Assembly: GCA_938010045.1 (NCBI GenBank)
Contig: CALLFZ010000004.1
Coordinates: 92,107 to 156,106, forward strand
DNA: 64,000 bases
DNA from: an uncultured bacterium
GTDB taxonomy: Bacteria > Verrucomicrobiota > Kiritimatiellia > PWTM01
Direction of reading: 5' to 3'
This document shows positions 8,619-17,631 of this stretch, one piece after another. The notes below the pieces were generated by a model. The model was not told the DNA's origin, did no database searches, and saw only the letters and a list, made by a program, of their open reading frames with translations. Numbering within the stretch: position 1 is the first letter of the stretch; each line of letters opens with the position of its first letter. The position numbers and the translations under genes are program-made.

Positions 8619-9227
8619 TCAATCTCCTTCCTGCTGCCACTTCGTCCACCAGCGACGGACCGCCCGCGCCAGTTCTGCACGGGTGCCATTGTTCATGATG
8701 ACGTAATCCGACGCGCGGCGCTTACGCCACAGCGGCCACTGCGCGGCCAGGCGCCGCCGCGCCTCCGCCGGACCGATTCCGCGGCGGCGCAACCGCTCCA
8801 ACACGGTCGGCCGGTTTGCGGCGACACACAAAACAACATCGAATGTACCTTGAATTCCGGTTTCAAACAATAGCGGCACGATCGCCGCGACCGCGGGCGG
8901 CCGTTCGCGTGACATTCGGCGCATCCACTCGCGCATTTCCCGGAGGACCGGCGGGTGAAGGATCGCCTCAAGCCTGCGCCGTTGCGCCACGTCGCGAAAC
9001 ACGAGGGCGGCGAGACGGTCGCGAGCGATCGAGCCATCCGGGCGCAGCACGGCGGGGCCGAATCGCCGGGCGATGGCCCGCACTTCCGGCGTGCCCGCGC
9101 GCAATCGCCGGTGAACCGCCTCGTCGGCCTCCCACACCGGGATGCCGAGGCGGCGCAGAATGCGTCCGACCTCGCTCTTGCCGCAAGCAAGACCGCCGGT
9201 GATTCCGATTCTTCGAGGACGTCTCAT
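8619..9227 (-). CDS. coaE: Dephospho-CoA kinase
   Basis: Catalyses the last step of coenzyme A synthesis, phosphorylating dephospho-CoA. 202 residues, the usual length. The P-loop is [15 protein letters not shown], followed by [19 protein letters not shown] and PLLFETG, all typical for the family. The ATG at 9227 overlaps the stop of the upstream glycosyltransferase (ATGA). Earlier in-frame codons sit inside that gene and give a low-complexity Arg/Gly extension, so they are rejected. Confidence 0.95.
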   Translation of the reverse strand: MRRPRRIGITGGLACGKSEVGRILRRLGIPVWEADEAVHRRLRAGTPEVRAIARRFGPAVLRPDGSIARDRLAALVFRDVAQRRRLEAILHPPVLREMREWMRRMSRERPPAVAAIVPLLFETGIQGTFDVVLCVAANRPTVLERLRRRGIGPAEARRRLAAQWPLWRKRRASDYVIMNNGTRAELARAVRRWWTKWQQEGD

Positions 9228-11284
9228 GGCGGACCCAACGGGCGGGTGCCCTGGAACCCGCTCGCGCGCAACGCCTCGATGCGCGAAAACAGCAGACGGC
9301 ACTGCGGGTGGTTCGGCATGCGGCGGAACACCTCGACGGCCGCGGCCTCGGCCTCGGCCAGATTGCCGCGCTCGAGCGCGGCCTGGGCGCGGGCCGCCCA
9401 GCCGTCGGCCGCCTCCTCCTCGGCGGCCGGCAGCAGACGAAACACGCGGTACTTCGCGTTCGCCCATTCGAGACGGAAGCGCAGCAGCCGTGTGGGATCG
9501 AACTCGAAGGCGCGCGCGGGAGCCGAATCGGGCGGATCGAGGGCGTTCACCATGTAGCGCAGCGTCAACTCGGGATGACGGGTCGTGAATTCACCCATCG
9601 AGTAGACGAACCAGCGTGCGCCCAATCCCTCGGCCCAGTCCCGGAGCTCTCGCTCCGTGCCGAGGAACAGAAGTCGGGCAAAGGTTTCGACCCGGCGGCG
9701 GACTTCGGGCGATTCGAACTTCGGGTGCATCAGGATCGGGCATCGTCCGTAGGCCAGCACAGTGGGGCTTGTCTGAAAATTGGCGAGCACCGGATCCGGC
9801 GCAGCATTCCGCCGCAGCCATTCCCCGAGTTCATCCAGCTCCGCGTACATCTCGCCCGTACGCCCCCACTCTGGCGCCCCGCCGATCGTGACCCCGGCTT
9901 CGGCGAGACCGGCCAGCGCCAGGGCGGCCATAACCGCCGCGCGGGCAGCGGGGCGCGCGGTCGCGGCCGCCGCCAGCCACACGCCGCTGACGGCGGCCGC
10001 GCTCAGCGCCGCAAACACGCAGAAGCGCACAAACAGGACAAACATGACCATTGAAACCGCGTGCGCGAACAGAAGCCCAGAAACTCCGGGGAACTGGAAA
10101 CGAAGATCGCGGCGGCACCGGTACAGTACCACCGCGCCGATCATTGTCAACGGCAGCGCGGCGGGAAAGAGCGTTGTCAACAGCCGCAGATCCGCCGAGT
10201 GCAGCGCTGGGGTCCACAGGATCCGCTGTTCGAAGGTGAGACGGGTCGGGTCCGCCGGCTTGCGGTTGGCGTACCGAACTTTCGCGGCGACCAGCGACCC
10301 GAAGTGGCCATACGATCCGGACCAGCGCACCGACCCCGCCCATGCCACGCATCCGACCAGCAGCGCCGCGGCGAGTGCGGCCCGGAGTCGCTGTCCGCGG
10401 GGCAGTCGGCCGAACATGGTGACCGCCACGAGGGCCGCCCACAGCGGCCAGACCGAGGGCGACGCGATAAGACCATGCGCCCGGTGATAGGGGCTGAGCG
10501 CGGCCGCGAGTGCGACGCCGGCAGCGATCGCTGCGAGAGGCCGTACGCGCGGCTCGTCGCGGCCAAACGGGTCGCGCCACCAGTCGAGGCTGAGCAGCAA
10601 CCCCTCGATCGCGACGACGTACTGCACCAGATCCCACGTGGCCAGTGCGATCGCGATCGTGAGCGCCGCCGCCACCCATCGCGCCGCCTCGCGGCGGCCG
10701 CCGCCCAGGGGCCCGGCCATCAACGCGAGGTGCGCGACGACCCATGGCTGCGCGAAGTTTTCGTGAGAGATCTCCTGGCCGGTCGAGCGAATCACAGCGG
10801 CGAGAGAGACCGCATGGAGCAGGCCCGCCGCGAACCCTGCCGCCCACGATCCCGTGAGCCGGCGCAGCCAGATTGCGACGAGGGGCGGCGTCAGACAGAA
10901 CCAACCCACCGTCACCCATCGAATTCGGTCGGTGAGCGTGATGTGGGAGGGAAACCATCGGCACAGGGCCGCATAGACATATTCCGCGCCAACCGTGTCA
11001 TCGGCGAAGGTCCGCACACCGTGCGGCACCAGCAGGTCGCGGTCCACCGCGGGCAGTCCCTGCCCCGCATAGATCATCCGGATGGCGCGATAGCTGAGCG
11101 CGCTTTCGAGCGTGAACGGGAGAGGACGCCCACGGTCGGGCAACTGGAACTCAACCACGTGGCGCCGAACCGCGACCGCGCCGACCCACAACCCTGCGAG
11201 CCCCACGCCGATCACGACCGATCGTGCCCGGCGCACCCACAGCGCCGGCGCGCGTACGCGCGGAGCGGCCGCCGCGGAGTCCAT
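9224..11284 (-). CDS. GT-C type membrane glycosyltransferase (STT3/PMT-like)
   Basis: 686 residues with about 11-13 predicted membrane helices up to residue ~470, then a soluble C-terminal part ending in one TPR-like repeat (AQAALERGNLAEAEAAAVEV). The first luminal loop carries acidic residues (FTLESALSYRAIRM, FADDTVGAEYVYAAL), similar in style to oligosaccharyltransferase/dolichyl-mannosyltransferase GT-C enzymes, which take sugar from a lipid carrier and act on the outer face of the membrane. Donor and acceptor are unknown. The ATG at 11284 starts 2 nt after the exonuclease stop; a longer frame would run into that gene. It overlaps coaE by ATGA. Confidence 0.65.
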   Translation of the reverse strand: MDSAAAAPRVRAPALWVRRARSVVIGVGLAGLWVGAVAVRRHVVEFQLPDRGRPLPFTLESALSYRAIRMIYAGQGLPAVDRDLLVPHGVRTFADDTVGAEYVYAALCRWFPSHITLTDRIRWVTVGWFCLTPPLVAIWLRRLTGSWAAGFAAGLLHAVSLAAVIRSTGQEISHENFAQPWVVAHLALMAGPLGGGRREAARWVAAALTIAIALATWDLVQYVVAIEGLLLSLDWWRDPFGRDEPRVRPLAAIAAGVALAAALSPYHRAHGLIASPSVWPLWAALVAVTMFGRLPRGQRLRAALAAALLVGCVAWAGSVRWSGSYGHFGSLVAAKVRYANRKPADPTRLTFEQRILWTPALHSADLRLLTTLFPAALPLTMIGAVVLYRCRRDLRFQFPGVSGLLFAHAVSMVMFVLFVRFCVFAALSAAAVSGVWLAAAATARPAARAAVMAALALAGLAEAGVTIGGAPEWGRTGEMYAELDELGEWLRRNAAPDPVLANFQTSPTVLAYGRCPILMHPKFESPEVRRRVETFARLLFLGTERELRDWAEGLGARWFVYSMGEFTTRHPELTLRYMVNALDPPDSAPARAFEFDPTRLLRFRLEWANAKYRVFRLLPAAEEEAADGWAARAQAALERGNLAEAEAAAVEVFRRMPNHPQCRLLFSRIEALRASGFQGTRPLGPP

Positions 11285-11286
11285 CT

Positions 11287-12174
11287 CTAGAAAAGCTCCC
11301 TCTGTTCGCTGGGCGGACACAGCGACCGCAGACTGAGCCCCATCAGAAACTCCCGCAGAGCCTCTGTGCGGGCCGGCTGCGGCACCAACGTGGTCCAGAG
11401 CGGCAGCCCGGACACATCGCGGCGAAGCCGGACGATCTCGAGATTCCGCTCCACCAACGGCCGCGCCCCGCGCAGCCGCTCTCGAAGTCCGGGCGGCGCC
11501 ACCTGATCGAGCCGGTCCCACAGTTCGTTGAGCGACGTCACTTGCGAGAGGAGGCGCCGCGCCGTCGTTGGACCGACACCGCGGACGCCGGGCACATTGT
11601 CCACCGCATCTCCCGTGAGGGCCAACAGCTCCGGCACCCTCTCCGGTGGCACTCCGAACATCCGCTCCACGCTCTTGCGGTCGAGCACGGCATCCGGCGC
11701 ATCGGGCCGGATCACTCCGATCCGCTCGCTGACCAATTGCACGAGATCCTTGTCGCCAGTGGCCAGCAACACATGCGCGCCCTCCGCCGTGGCGCGGTCG
11801 GCGAGCGTGGCCAGCACATCGTCCGACTCCTCCCCCTCCTGCCGGATGGACGGAACGCCGGACAGCGCAAGGTACTCGCGGATCAGATCCAACTGCCGCC
11901 GGAGAGGGTCGGGCATCGGCGGGCGCTGCGCTTTGTACTCCGGCAGGAGCGCCCTACGTGAGGCCGGCACGCCGCCGTCGAACACCGCTGCCATGTGGGT
12001 CGGCCTCCAGCGTGCGCGCAGCGCGTTGAGCACGCGGGCAAAGCCGAGCAGCGCGCCGGTCGGCGTGCCGTCGGGTGCGGTCAGCGAAGCCGGCAGCGCA
12101 TGAAAACAGCGGTAGGCGAGGTGGTGCCCATCCAGGAGCAAAAGCACCGGCGCAGAGGCATTTACGGCAGGCAT
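11287..12174 (-). CDS. Stand-alone 5'-3' exonuclease (PolA N-terminal domain type)
   Basis: 295 residues, matching only the flap exonuclease domain of DNA polymerase I. Motifs: LLLDGHHLAYRCFHAL, VFDGGVPASRRALLPEYKAQR, the acidic metal-binding cluster EGEESDDVLATL and LLATGDKDLVQL, and the helix-hairpin-helix region LTGDAVDNVPGVRGVGPTTARRLL. No polymerase domain follows: the frame stops at 11287 and the next gene starts after 2 nt. It probably removes RNA primers or flaps; a full-length polA may lie elsewhere. 90 nt separate it from the secretin gene upstream, so it may be read from the pilus locus. Confidence 0.9.
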   Translation of the reverse strand: MPAVNASAPVLLLLDGHHLAYRCFHALPASLTAPDGTPTGALLGFARVLNALRARWRPTHMAAVFDGGVPASRRALLPEYKAQRPPMPDPLRRQLDLIREYLALSGVPSIRQEGEESDDVLATLADRATAEGAHVLLATGDKDLVQLVSERIGVIRPDAPDAVLDRKSVERMFGVPPERVPELLALTGDAVDNVPGVRGVGPTTARRLLSQVTSLNELWDRLDQVAPPGLRERLRGARPLVERNLEIVRLRRDVSGLPLWTTLVPQPARTEALREFLMGLSLRSLCPPSEQRELF

Positions 12175-12264
12175 CCGCTCACCTCGGATGCGGGCTCAGC
12201 CCGGCGTTCGAGCGCCCCCTGGAGCGGCGGCGTGCCACCGCCACCGGCATGAAACTTCGCGCCC

Positions 12265-15200
12265 TTACGGCTGCGTCGCCTGTGCGGCGCTCCGCCGTGC
12301 CTCGATCTCCTGGAGGCCAGTCTTCGGGGGACGCACGACCGCGCCGGCCGGATCCACCAGCCGCGCGGTGACAAAGATCACAAGGTTCTGTTTCTGGCTG
12401 AACTGTCCCTTGTTGCGGAAGAGCGCGCCCAACACTGGAATGTGACCCAACAGAGGGATCCGGTCGTCGACGTGCGTGGCCTGGTCGCGAATCAGGCCGC
12501 CCATCACGACCGTCTGACCGTCCCACAGCACGATGCTGGTGGTGACGTTGCGGCTCGCGAACACCGGCTGAAGAATCGGATACAAGCCGGCGGGGCCGTA
12601 GTCGATCCATCGCACGAACTCCGCGACCTCAGGCACCAGCGTCAGATCAATCGTATACCCGTCCGGACCGACCGTCGGCGTGACATTGAGGATCACGCCG
12701 ATTTCGCGCGTTTCGAACGAGCCCGGAATGGGCGGACGATAGGCATACGGCGAGAGCGGCGCCCCTGTGATGGGGCTGATGATGGTGCCGAAGCCCGTGC
12801 CGAGGTCGCCCACCGACTGTTGCTCGTATTCGGTCGGATAGATGAGCTCCTCGACGATCTTGATCTGCGCATTCACGCCGCTACGAGTGGTGACGCGCGG
12901 CGATGACAGCAGGTCGATGCCGCCCCGTTGTTCGAGGGCATGGAGGATCACCGTTAACTCCGGATTGGTCAGAATGCTCGACAGGCTGAGGATGTTACCC
13001 GCCATCTGTCCGGCATTCTGCGTAGAGCGGGCGGCCGGCGTAAGCGTGTCGCTGTTGTCAATGAAGTACCGCAGCCCGTGCGTGAAACCACCCGAGCCAA
13101 GGTTCGCGTTCACCTGAACGCGTTCTTTCGCCTCGATCGGACCGGGCCCCTTCTTGTTCGCGATCTCCCACGCGTCGGTGAGGAGCCACTCGAAGCCGAG
13201 CTCACTCAAATCCTTCTGAGCGACCTCGACGAATCTCGCTTCGATCTCGATCTGCTTCGGCACAACATCCAGCGCGGCCAGGATGCGCTCGAAGATCTCA
13301 AGGTTTTCTGCCGTGTTTCGCACGATGAGTTGGCTGATCGCCGGATTGTAGGAAATGGAGGTACCGGGCGGGAATGGGACGCCCATGTCCGAGAAGAACT
13401 TTTTCATGTCCCGCTGCTGGGTGATCTCCACGCCCGCCGTTCCGCCCATCGTGACGAACTCGCCGCGGGAGGCCTGTCGGTCGGTCTCGGTCTTGGTGGT
13501 CACAATCTCGACGATCGAAGGCTGAACTGGGTACAGGCGCGTGACGATCGTCCCCTCGACGGCGCCCCGCGGAGTGATGATGACGGCGTTTTCCTCGATC
13601 CGGTATTTGAGGTTCGCGACCTCGGTGACGTACCGGATGGCGTCGAGCAACGTGACGCGCCGAAGGTTCAGTGTGATGAGGGGAACGCTGGCCGCGCCAC
13701 CAAAGTCGGCCGGTGCCACCGGTGCGGCCTCGGCCGGCGCCATCGCACCCGGAAAGCCCGCGGCGTCGCCACCGGCGGTCGGTTGAGCAGCGAACGGATC
13801 GGCCGGCATCGCCGGCGCCGCGGCCAGCTCGGGGGTTCCGCCTGGCATGTCCAGCTTGAGGATGATGTTCACACCGCCCTGACCGGTCGGGTCGGCCGCA
13901 TCGCTCGCATCCCGCAGGAAGTTGATCACGTCCACAATGTTCGCCTGCCGGAATTCGATCGACGGGATCACGATCGCCTGCATTTTTTCCTGCAGCAGGC
14001 GCGTGGCCTGGCTCGTGCTGACGGCGCCTTCCTTCTTCTGCTCTTGAGGCACGGCCACCGCCGCCCGGAGCGGCGGGTTCCATTTGTCGGCGATGTCCTG
14101 GATCAGATCGATCCGCGTGGCCGCCCGATGGAGCTCGCTCAGTTTGAGCCGACGCTCCTCGATGCGGCGGAGGAGCTTCATCGCGTCGCCGTTGTACGGA
14201 TCGAGCCTCAGCACTTGCGAGAAGAGGCGCTCTGCTTCGTCGTACTCCTCCAACTCGAAGTATTCGCGGCCCTGACGCAGAAGATCGGCCACCGTGCCGG
14301 CCTTCGCGCGAACGAGGTCTCCCCGGCTCAAGGGAACCGGCCGCGCGGAATCTTCTCGGATCACCGCCTCCAAGTCGTCGATGCGCGCCAACCAGCGCTT
14401 CTGATCTGCGATCTGGTCGGTGGTGGGCCGATCCAGCGCTCCCAATCGACTCCGCGCTTCACTCAACGCCTTGAAGGCAGCCTCCCACTGCTCGTTGCGG
14501 CGGGCCGTGCGTGCCGCTTCATACGACATCTCGACCAACCGAAGCGCCGCCTCGTTGCGCCCACGGCGCGCCTGCGCCAGCGCTTCGGTTCGCTCCGGTC
14601 GATCAGGGATCTTCGACATCGCGACCTGGAACTGGTCGAACGCCTTCGAGTACTCACCCAGCCGCATGAATTCCTGGGCGTCCGCCAGTGCCTTCAAACC
14701 CTCGCGCTCTTCGGCCTGACGGCGAACTCGCTCCTGTTCTTCAAGTTCCTTAGGACTGATCTGAGGCTTTTGGGGGACCACAAGGGCCGGTACGGCGGGA
14801 GCCGCCTCCGCGGCAGGTGCCTCGGCCGCGGGCATGGGCGCCTGGGGCGCGGGCGGAGGCTGAGTCTCGCGCAGCAAACGCTCAAGATCCGAGGAGGGTG
14901 CTGCCGGCGTAGGCGCGACGGGCGCGTCCGGCGCAGCCGGCATCACGGGTACGGGTGCCTCAGGCGCGGGCGCTGCCGGAGCTTCGGACGGCGGCATCGC
15001 GGGCGCATCCGGTGTCTCTGACGGAGGCATGGCCGGCGCGGGTGCCTCCGGCGCCGGCGTGGCGGGCGTGTCCGGCGCAGCCGGCATCACGGGTACAGGT
15101 GCCTCAGGCGCGGGCGCTGCCGGAGCCTCAGCCTGCGCCAATTGAATCGGGCGAACGGACTTCGCGGCCGCATCGAGCGAATCCAGAAGACGCTGCAGGT

Positions 15201-15291
15201 TGGATGCATCCTCAGCCATCGCGCCAAGAATTCGCCATGCCGCGATCGCCGCGACAGCCCCTGCCGACACCCACCACGCATACCGTTTCAT
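12265..15291 (-). CDS. Secretin, PilQ-like (Amuc_1098-type pilus outer-membrane protein)
   Basis: 1008 residues. An N-terminal signal or membrane segment (MKRYAWWVSAGAVAAIAAW) precedes a Pro/Ala-rich repeat region (~50-190), a charged helical and TPR-like part (YFELEEYDEAERLFSQVLRL) and two short N-domain-type modules (IEFRQANIVDVINFLRDASD; LRRVTLLDAIRYVTEVANL). The C-terminal secretin domain includes EIGVILNVTPTVGPDGY and the signature RIPLLGHIPVLGALFR. It forms the gated outer-membrane ring of type IV pilus or type II secretion systems. Gene order and neighbours match Akkermansia Amuc_1098-1102. An AAGGA lies close to the ATG. It is separated from the PilP-like gene by 142 nt, so it may have its own promoter. 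Confidence 0.9.
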   Translation of the reverse strand: MKRYAWWVSAGAVAAIAAWRILGAMAEDASNLQRLLDSLDAAAKSVRPIQLAQAEAPAAPAPEAPVPVMPAAPDTPATPAPEAPAPAMPPSETPDAPAMPPSEAPAAPAPEAPVPVMPAAPDAPVAPTPAAPSSDLERLLRETQPPPAPQAPMPAAEAPAAEAAPAVPALVVPQKPQISPKELEEQERVRRQAEEREGLKALADAQEFMRLGEYSKAFDQFQVAMSKIPDRPERTEALAQARRGRNEAALRLVEMSYEAARTARRNEQWEAAFKALSEARSRLGALDRPTTDQIADQKRWLARIDDLEAVIREDSARPVPLSRGDLVRAKAGTVADLLRQGREYFELEEYDEAERLFSQVLRLDPYNGDAMKLLRRIEERRLKLSELHRAATRIDLIQDIADKWNPPLRAAVAVPQEQKKEGAVSTSQATRLLQEKMQAIVIPSIEFRQANIVDVINFLRDASDAADPTGQGGVNIILKLDMPGGTPELAAAPAMPADPFAAQPTAGGDAAGFPGAMAPAEAAPVAPADFGGAASVPLITLNLRRVTLLDAIRYVTEVANLKYRIEENAVIITPRGAVEGTIVTRLYPVQPSIVEIVTTKTETDRQASRGEFVTMGGTAGVEITQQRDMKKFFSDMGVPFPPGTSISYNPAISQLIVRNTAENLEIFERILAALDVVPKQIEIEARFVEVAQKDLSELGFEWLLTDAWEIANKKGPGPIEAKERVQVNANLGSGGFTHGLRYFIDNSDTLTPAARSTQNAGQMAGNILSLSSILTNPELTVILHALEQRGGIDLLSSPRVTTRSGVNAQIKIVEELIYPTEYEQQSVGDLGTGFGTIISPITGAPLSPYAYRPPIPGSFETREIGVILNVTPTVGPDGYTIDLTLVPEVAEFVRWIDYGPAGLYPILQPVFASRNVTTSIVLWDGQTVVMGGLIRDQATHVDDRIPLLGHIPVLGALFRNKGQFSQKQNLVIFVTARLVDPAGAVVRPPKTGLQEIEARRSAAQATQP
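14926..15126. repeat. Two 57-nt copies inside the secretin gene
   Basis: Positions 14926-14982 and 15070-15126 are the same 57 nt with a single base difference. They lie 144 nt apart in phase and encode the repeated peptide APAAPAPEAPVPVMPAAPD. Near-identity at third codon positions indicates recent internal duplication or conversion in the Pro/Ala-rich linker. Confidence 0.85.
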
Positions 15292-15375
15292 AACGCGTCC
15301 TTACCTCCGACCCCGGCCAGCTCTCTCGCGGCCGACGGCACGCCACCTCGCCCCGCACGACCGTGCCACATTGGG

Positions 15376-15407
15376 ATTATCGTGTCCAAGCTTTCCGCTG
15401 ATGTCAA
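15376..15407 (-). promoter_or_regulatory. Possible sigma-70-like promoter for the secretin gene
   Basis: On the minus strand TTGACA (15402-15407) is followed after 20 nt by GATAAT (15376-15381). The spacing is longer than ideal, so this is tentative. It lies in the only sizeable gap of the pilus locus, upstream of the secretin start. Confidence 0.3.
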
Positions 15408-15433
15408 CGCGCAATGCCGTTCACCCATCACCG

Positions 15434-16546
15434 CTACTGCAGCGCGCCCGGCCCGGCCGGCGGCACGAGCGGCGCGGCCGGCGCCGGTGGGGAAACCGGC
15501 GGAGGAACGGCTGGCGCGTCCGGCCCGCCCAAGGGCGCGCTCATTCGCAACCGCATCTCCGCCTCTTCCTGCGCCGTCGGCAGCGTCACGATGTACTCTT
15601 CCTTCGTGCCCTCACTCACAAGGCGAGCCGACTGTCGATCGCGCGACACTTCCACCACGCGGGCCGTGAGCCCACGCAGCGTGAAGGTGTCGCCCACACG
15701 GCATTGCAGGTTCGTGCCGTCCAGCAGGAACACCAACTGGAGATTGAGCTGGTCATCGTCAATGACGCGGCCGCGCTGCAAACGGCGCACCGCGTCGCCG
15801 CGCTGCAGAACGAGCGTATCGGCCGCGCGATCGTAGTGCTCCACGCGGTATCCCTCGATCACATCGCCAATCTTCGCGAAGTAGGTGCGTTCCAGCGTGC
15901 GCGCGTTGAGCTGATAGCGCTCATCCGTCTCGCTCAGCCTCTGCACCGCGACGAACCGGAGCTTGAACGGGGTGGTCCAGACGCGGCGCAAGCGCAATTT
16001 GCCGAGAATCGAGGGCATGCTCTGCGGATCTCGCGGATCCGTGCCGGCTCGATATTCCTCGAGGTTCGAGAAGCCATCGCCATCCAGATCCAGGCGCGCG
16101 TCATCCGGGTTGTAGGGATCCAGCCCGTGCGATTCCTCCCACGTGTCGGGCATGCCATCCAGGTCCGAATCCACGTCCTTGTCCGGCGGCGGAGGCTGCT
16201 CGGCCTCGCAGAACGGGCACTTCCGCGCTGCGTACTCGATCCATTTTCCGCACTGGATGCAGAACACGCGGATCTCGCTCACGAAAAACCGATTGCTCGA
16301 CTCACCGACGCGGACGGGATTGGCCAGGCGCGCCAGCGCGTTCGAGTAGGCGGTGAAATCAAGATCGTGAAAGGCCTGTTGCGCCCGCGGGGTCACCGGC
16401 CGATCCGCGTCGCGGAGCGTGTTCTCGGTTCGTTCGATGTGCAGCGCCAGAAACGCGCTCGATCCGCCCAGCGCCAGCAGCATCAGCGCCAGCGCCACAA
16501 GATCGTAATGCTGGGCCACCCAGTTCAATTGCGTCGGCCACTTCAC
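15434..16546 (-). CDS. PilP/GspC-like protein with zinc ribbon and TSP3-type repeats (Amuc_1099-like)
   Basis: 370 residues. GTG at 16546 overlaps the previous stop (GTGA). There is one N-terminal membrane helix (LVALALMLLALGGSSAFLAL). A zinc-ribbon pair (FCIQCG at ~95 and CPFC at ~110) is followed by calcium-type thrombospondin-3-like repeats (DSDLDGMPDTWE, DLDGDGFSNLEEY). The C-terminal half has two beta-rich HR-like segments (KIGDVIEGYRVEHYDRAADT; VGDTFTLRGLTARVVEV) resembling PilP/GspC domains that contact the secretin. It probably links the inner-membrane complex to the secretin encoded next. The zinc ribbon and TSP3 insert are unusual for PilP. Family naming by gene order is confident; the PilP analogy is inference. 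Confidence 0.75.
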   Translation of the reverse strand: MKWPTQLNWVAQHYDLVALALMLLALGGSSAFLALHIERTENTLRDADRPVTPRAQQAFHDLDFTAYSNALARLANPVRVGESSNRFFVSEIRVFCIQCGKWIEYAARKCPFCEAEQPPPPDKDVDSDLDGMPDTWEESHGLDPYNPDDARLDLDGDGFSNLEEYRAGTDPRDPQSMPSILGKLRLRRVWTTPFKLRFVAVQRLSETDERYQLNARTLERTYFAKIGDVIEGYRVEHYDRAADTLVLQRGDAVRRLQRGRVIDDDQLNLQLVFLLDGTNLQCRVGDTFTLRGLTARVVEVSRDRQSARLVSEGTKEEYIVTLPTAQEEAEMRLRMSAPLGGPDAPAVPPPVSPPAPAAPLVPPAGPGALQ

Positions 16547-17631
16547 GGTGCCGCCTCCCCGGCCGAGGCGTCCGGCCGCCGGAAACTGTAAACGTCCACC
16601 TGCATGCGCACACGCAGCGTCTCGGTCATGCCCGCGACGGTCCTTTCCTCATGCTTCAGCGGTCGCCGGGCAGGAGTCCCCATTGGGCCGGGAGCGACGG
16701 TCGCTGGCGGCGCAACCGCGAGCGGTTGGCCCGGCCCCCGGGCGGTCGGCTGCCCCAGTGCCATGGCCTCGTCGTACGCCATCGCCGCCGCCCCGGCCGC
16801 GCCCACCCCCTCCGGCGCGCGGCGCGTACCATCGGCGGGATTGTAGGGCGCCGGGCGCGGCGCGTCGTTCCAAACGTCAATGTCCGAGATCACGCAAAAC
16901 ACCGGCAACGCAGGCAACAAGTCGAGCACCGCCCACAGCGTATTCTCCTTCGCGCGGAACTCATAGATGAGTCGCTCGCGCACAAACAGGTGCTCGGGAT
17001 CCTCTACGTATCCGAGCGCCGGACCGCCCGCCGGCCCGCGTTGCTCCACCGGCTCGTTGAACCGCGACACCGCGCCCTCCGCACCCGGCCGAGCCTCCTC
17101 TTCAAACACGTGCCGCTCGATCGAGACAATCTCCCGGATCTTCGCCGAGAAGATCGCGCGGGTGATCGTCTCGACCGCGTGAATCTGCCGCGCGAGCCGC
17201 GGGATATCCTCCTTGTTCGGAAGCTGCCCCCGCGCGTATCGGTCGAACCCGTACATGAACCGGTCGGGCACCGTGACATTGTTCGACACCGCCGACAGGT
17301 TCATCGAGCCGATCGCCCGCTGGAGCAGAATTGGAAACCGCGCCGGTTCCATCGCGGGAGGAATGTAGGTGCGGCTCAGAAACTCTGCGATGGTGGTTTC
17401 AAAGAACGCCTCGATCCGCGCCTGGTTCGTGGCCGCGCGCTCCACGTTTTCGGCGCTCGGAAACGGTACGCGGTCGACGAGGCGGCGCAGCTCCGCGCGG
17501 GTCGAGGTGAGGTCGCGCGACACCTCGCGGTGCCGCAGCACCGATCCCGCTACCCACAGCGCCAGCGCGACGGCCAGCACCGCCGACACGCCGCCGGCGA
17601 CGATCAACGGCACAAGGGTACGGATCTTCAT
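16543..17631 (-). CDS. PilO-like pilus protein (Amuc_1100-type)
   Basis: 362 residues. ATG at 17631 overlaps the PilM stop (ATGA). The layout is a membrane helix at ~9-30 (LIVAGGVSAVLAVALALWVA), a charged helical or coiled-coil stretch to ~75, an alpha/beta region, a Pro/Gly/Ala-rich linker (~265-325) and a final beta strand (LRVRMQVDVYSFRRP). This is the architecture of PilO and of Akkermansia Amuc_1100. The motif order RAIGSMNL, RFMYGFDRY and the C-terminal VDVYSF parallel Amuc_1100 by eye; no alignment was run. It probably sits in the inner membrane and pairs with the PilN part of the preceding fusion protein. Confidence 0.75.
   Translation of the reverse strand: MKIRTLVPLIVAGGVSAVLAVALALWVAGSVLRHREVSRDLTSTRAELRRLVDRVPFPSAENVERAATNQARIEAFFETTIAEFLSRTYIPPAMEPARFPILLQRAIGSMNLSAVSNNVTVPDRFMYGFDRYARGQLPNKEDIPRLARQIHAVETITRAIFSAKIREIVSIERHVFEEEARPGAEGAVSRFNEPVEQRGPAGGPALGYVEDPEHLFVRERLIYEFRAKENTLWAVLDLLPALPVFCVISDIDVWNDAPRPAPYNPADGTRRAPEGVGAAGAAAMAYDEAMALGQPTARGPGQPLAVAPPATVAPGPMGTPARRPLKHEERTVAGMTETLRVRMQVDVYSFRRPDASAGEAAP

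Noticed and set aside
13078-15021. Long plus-strand open frame (647 codons) opposite the secretin gene
   Set aside because: Arg/His-rich, no family motifs, and fully antisense to a clear secretin; open only because of high GC.
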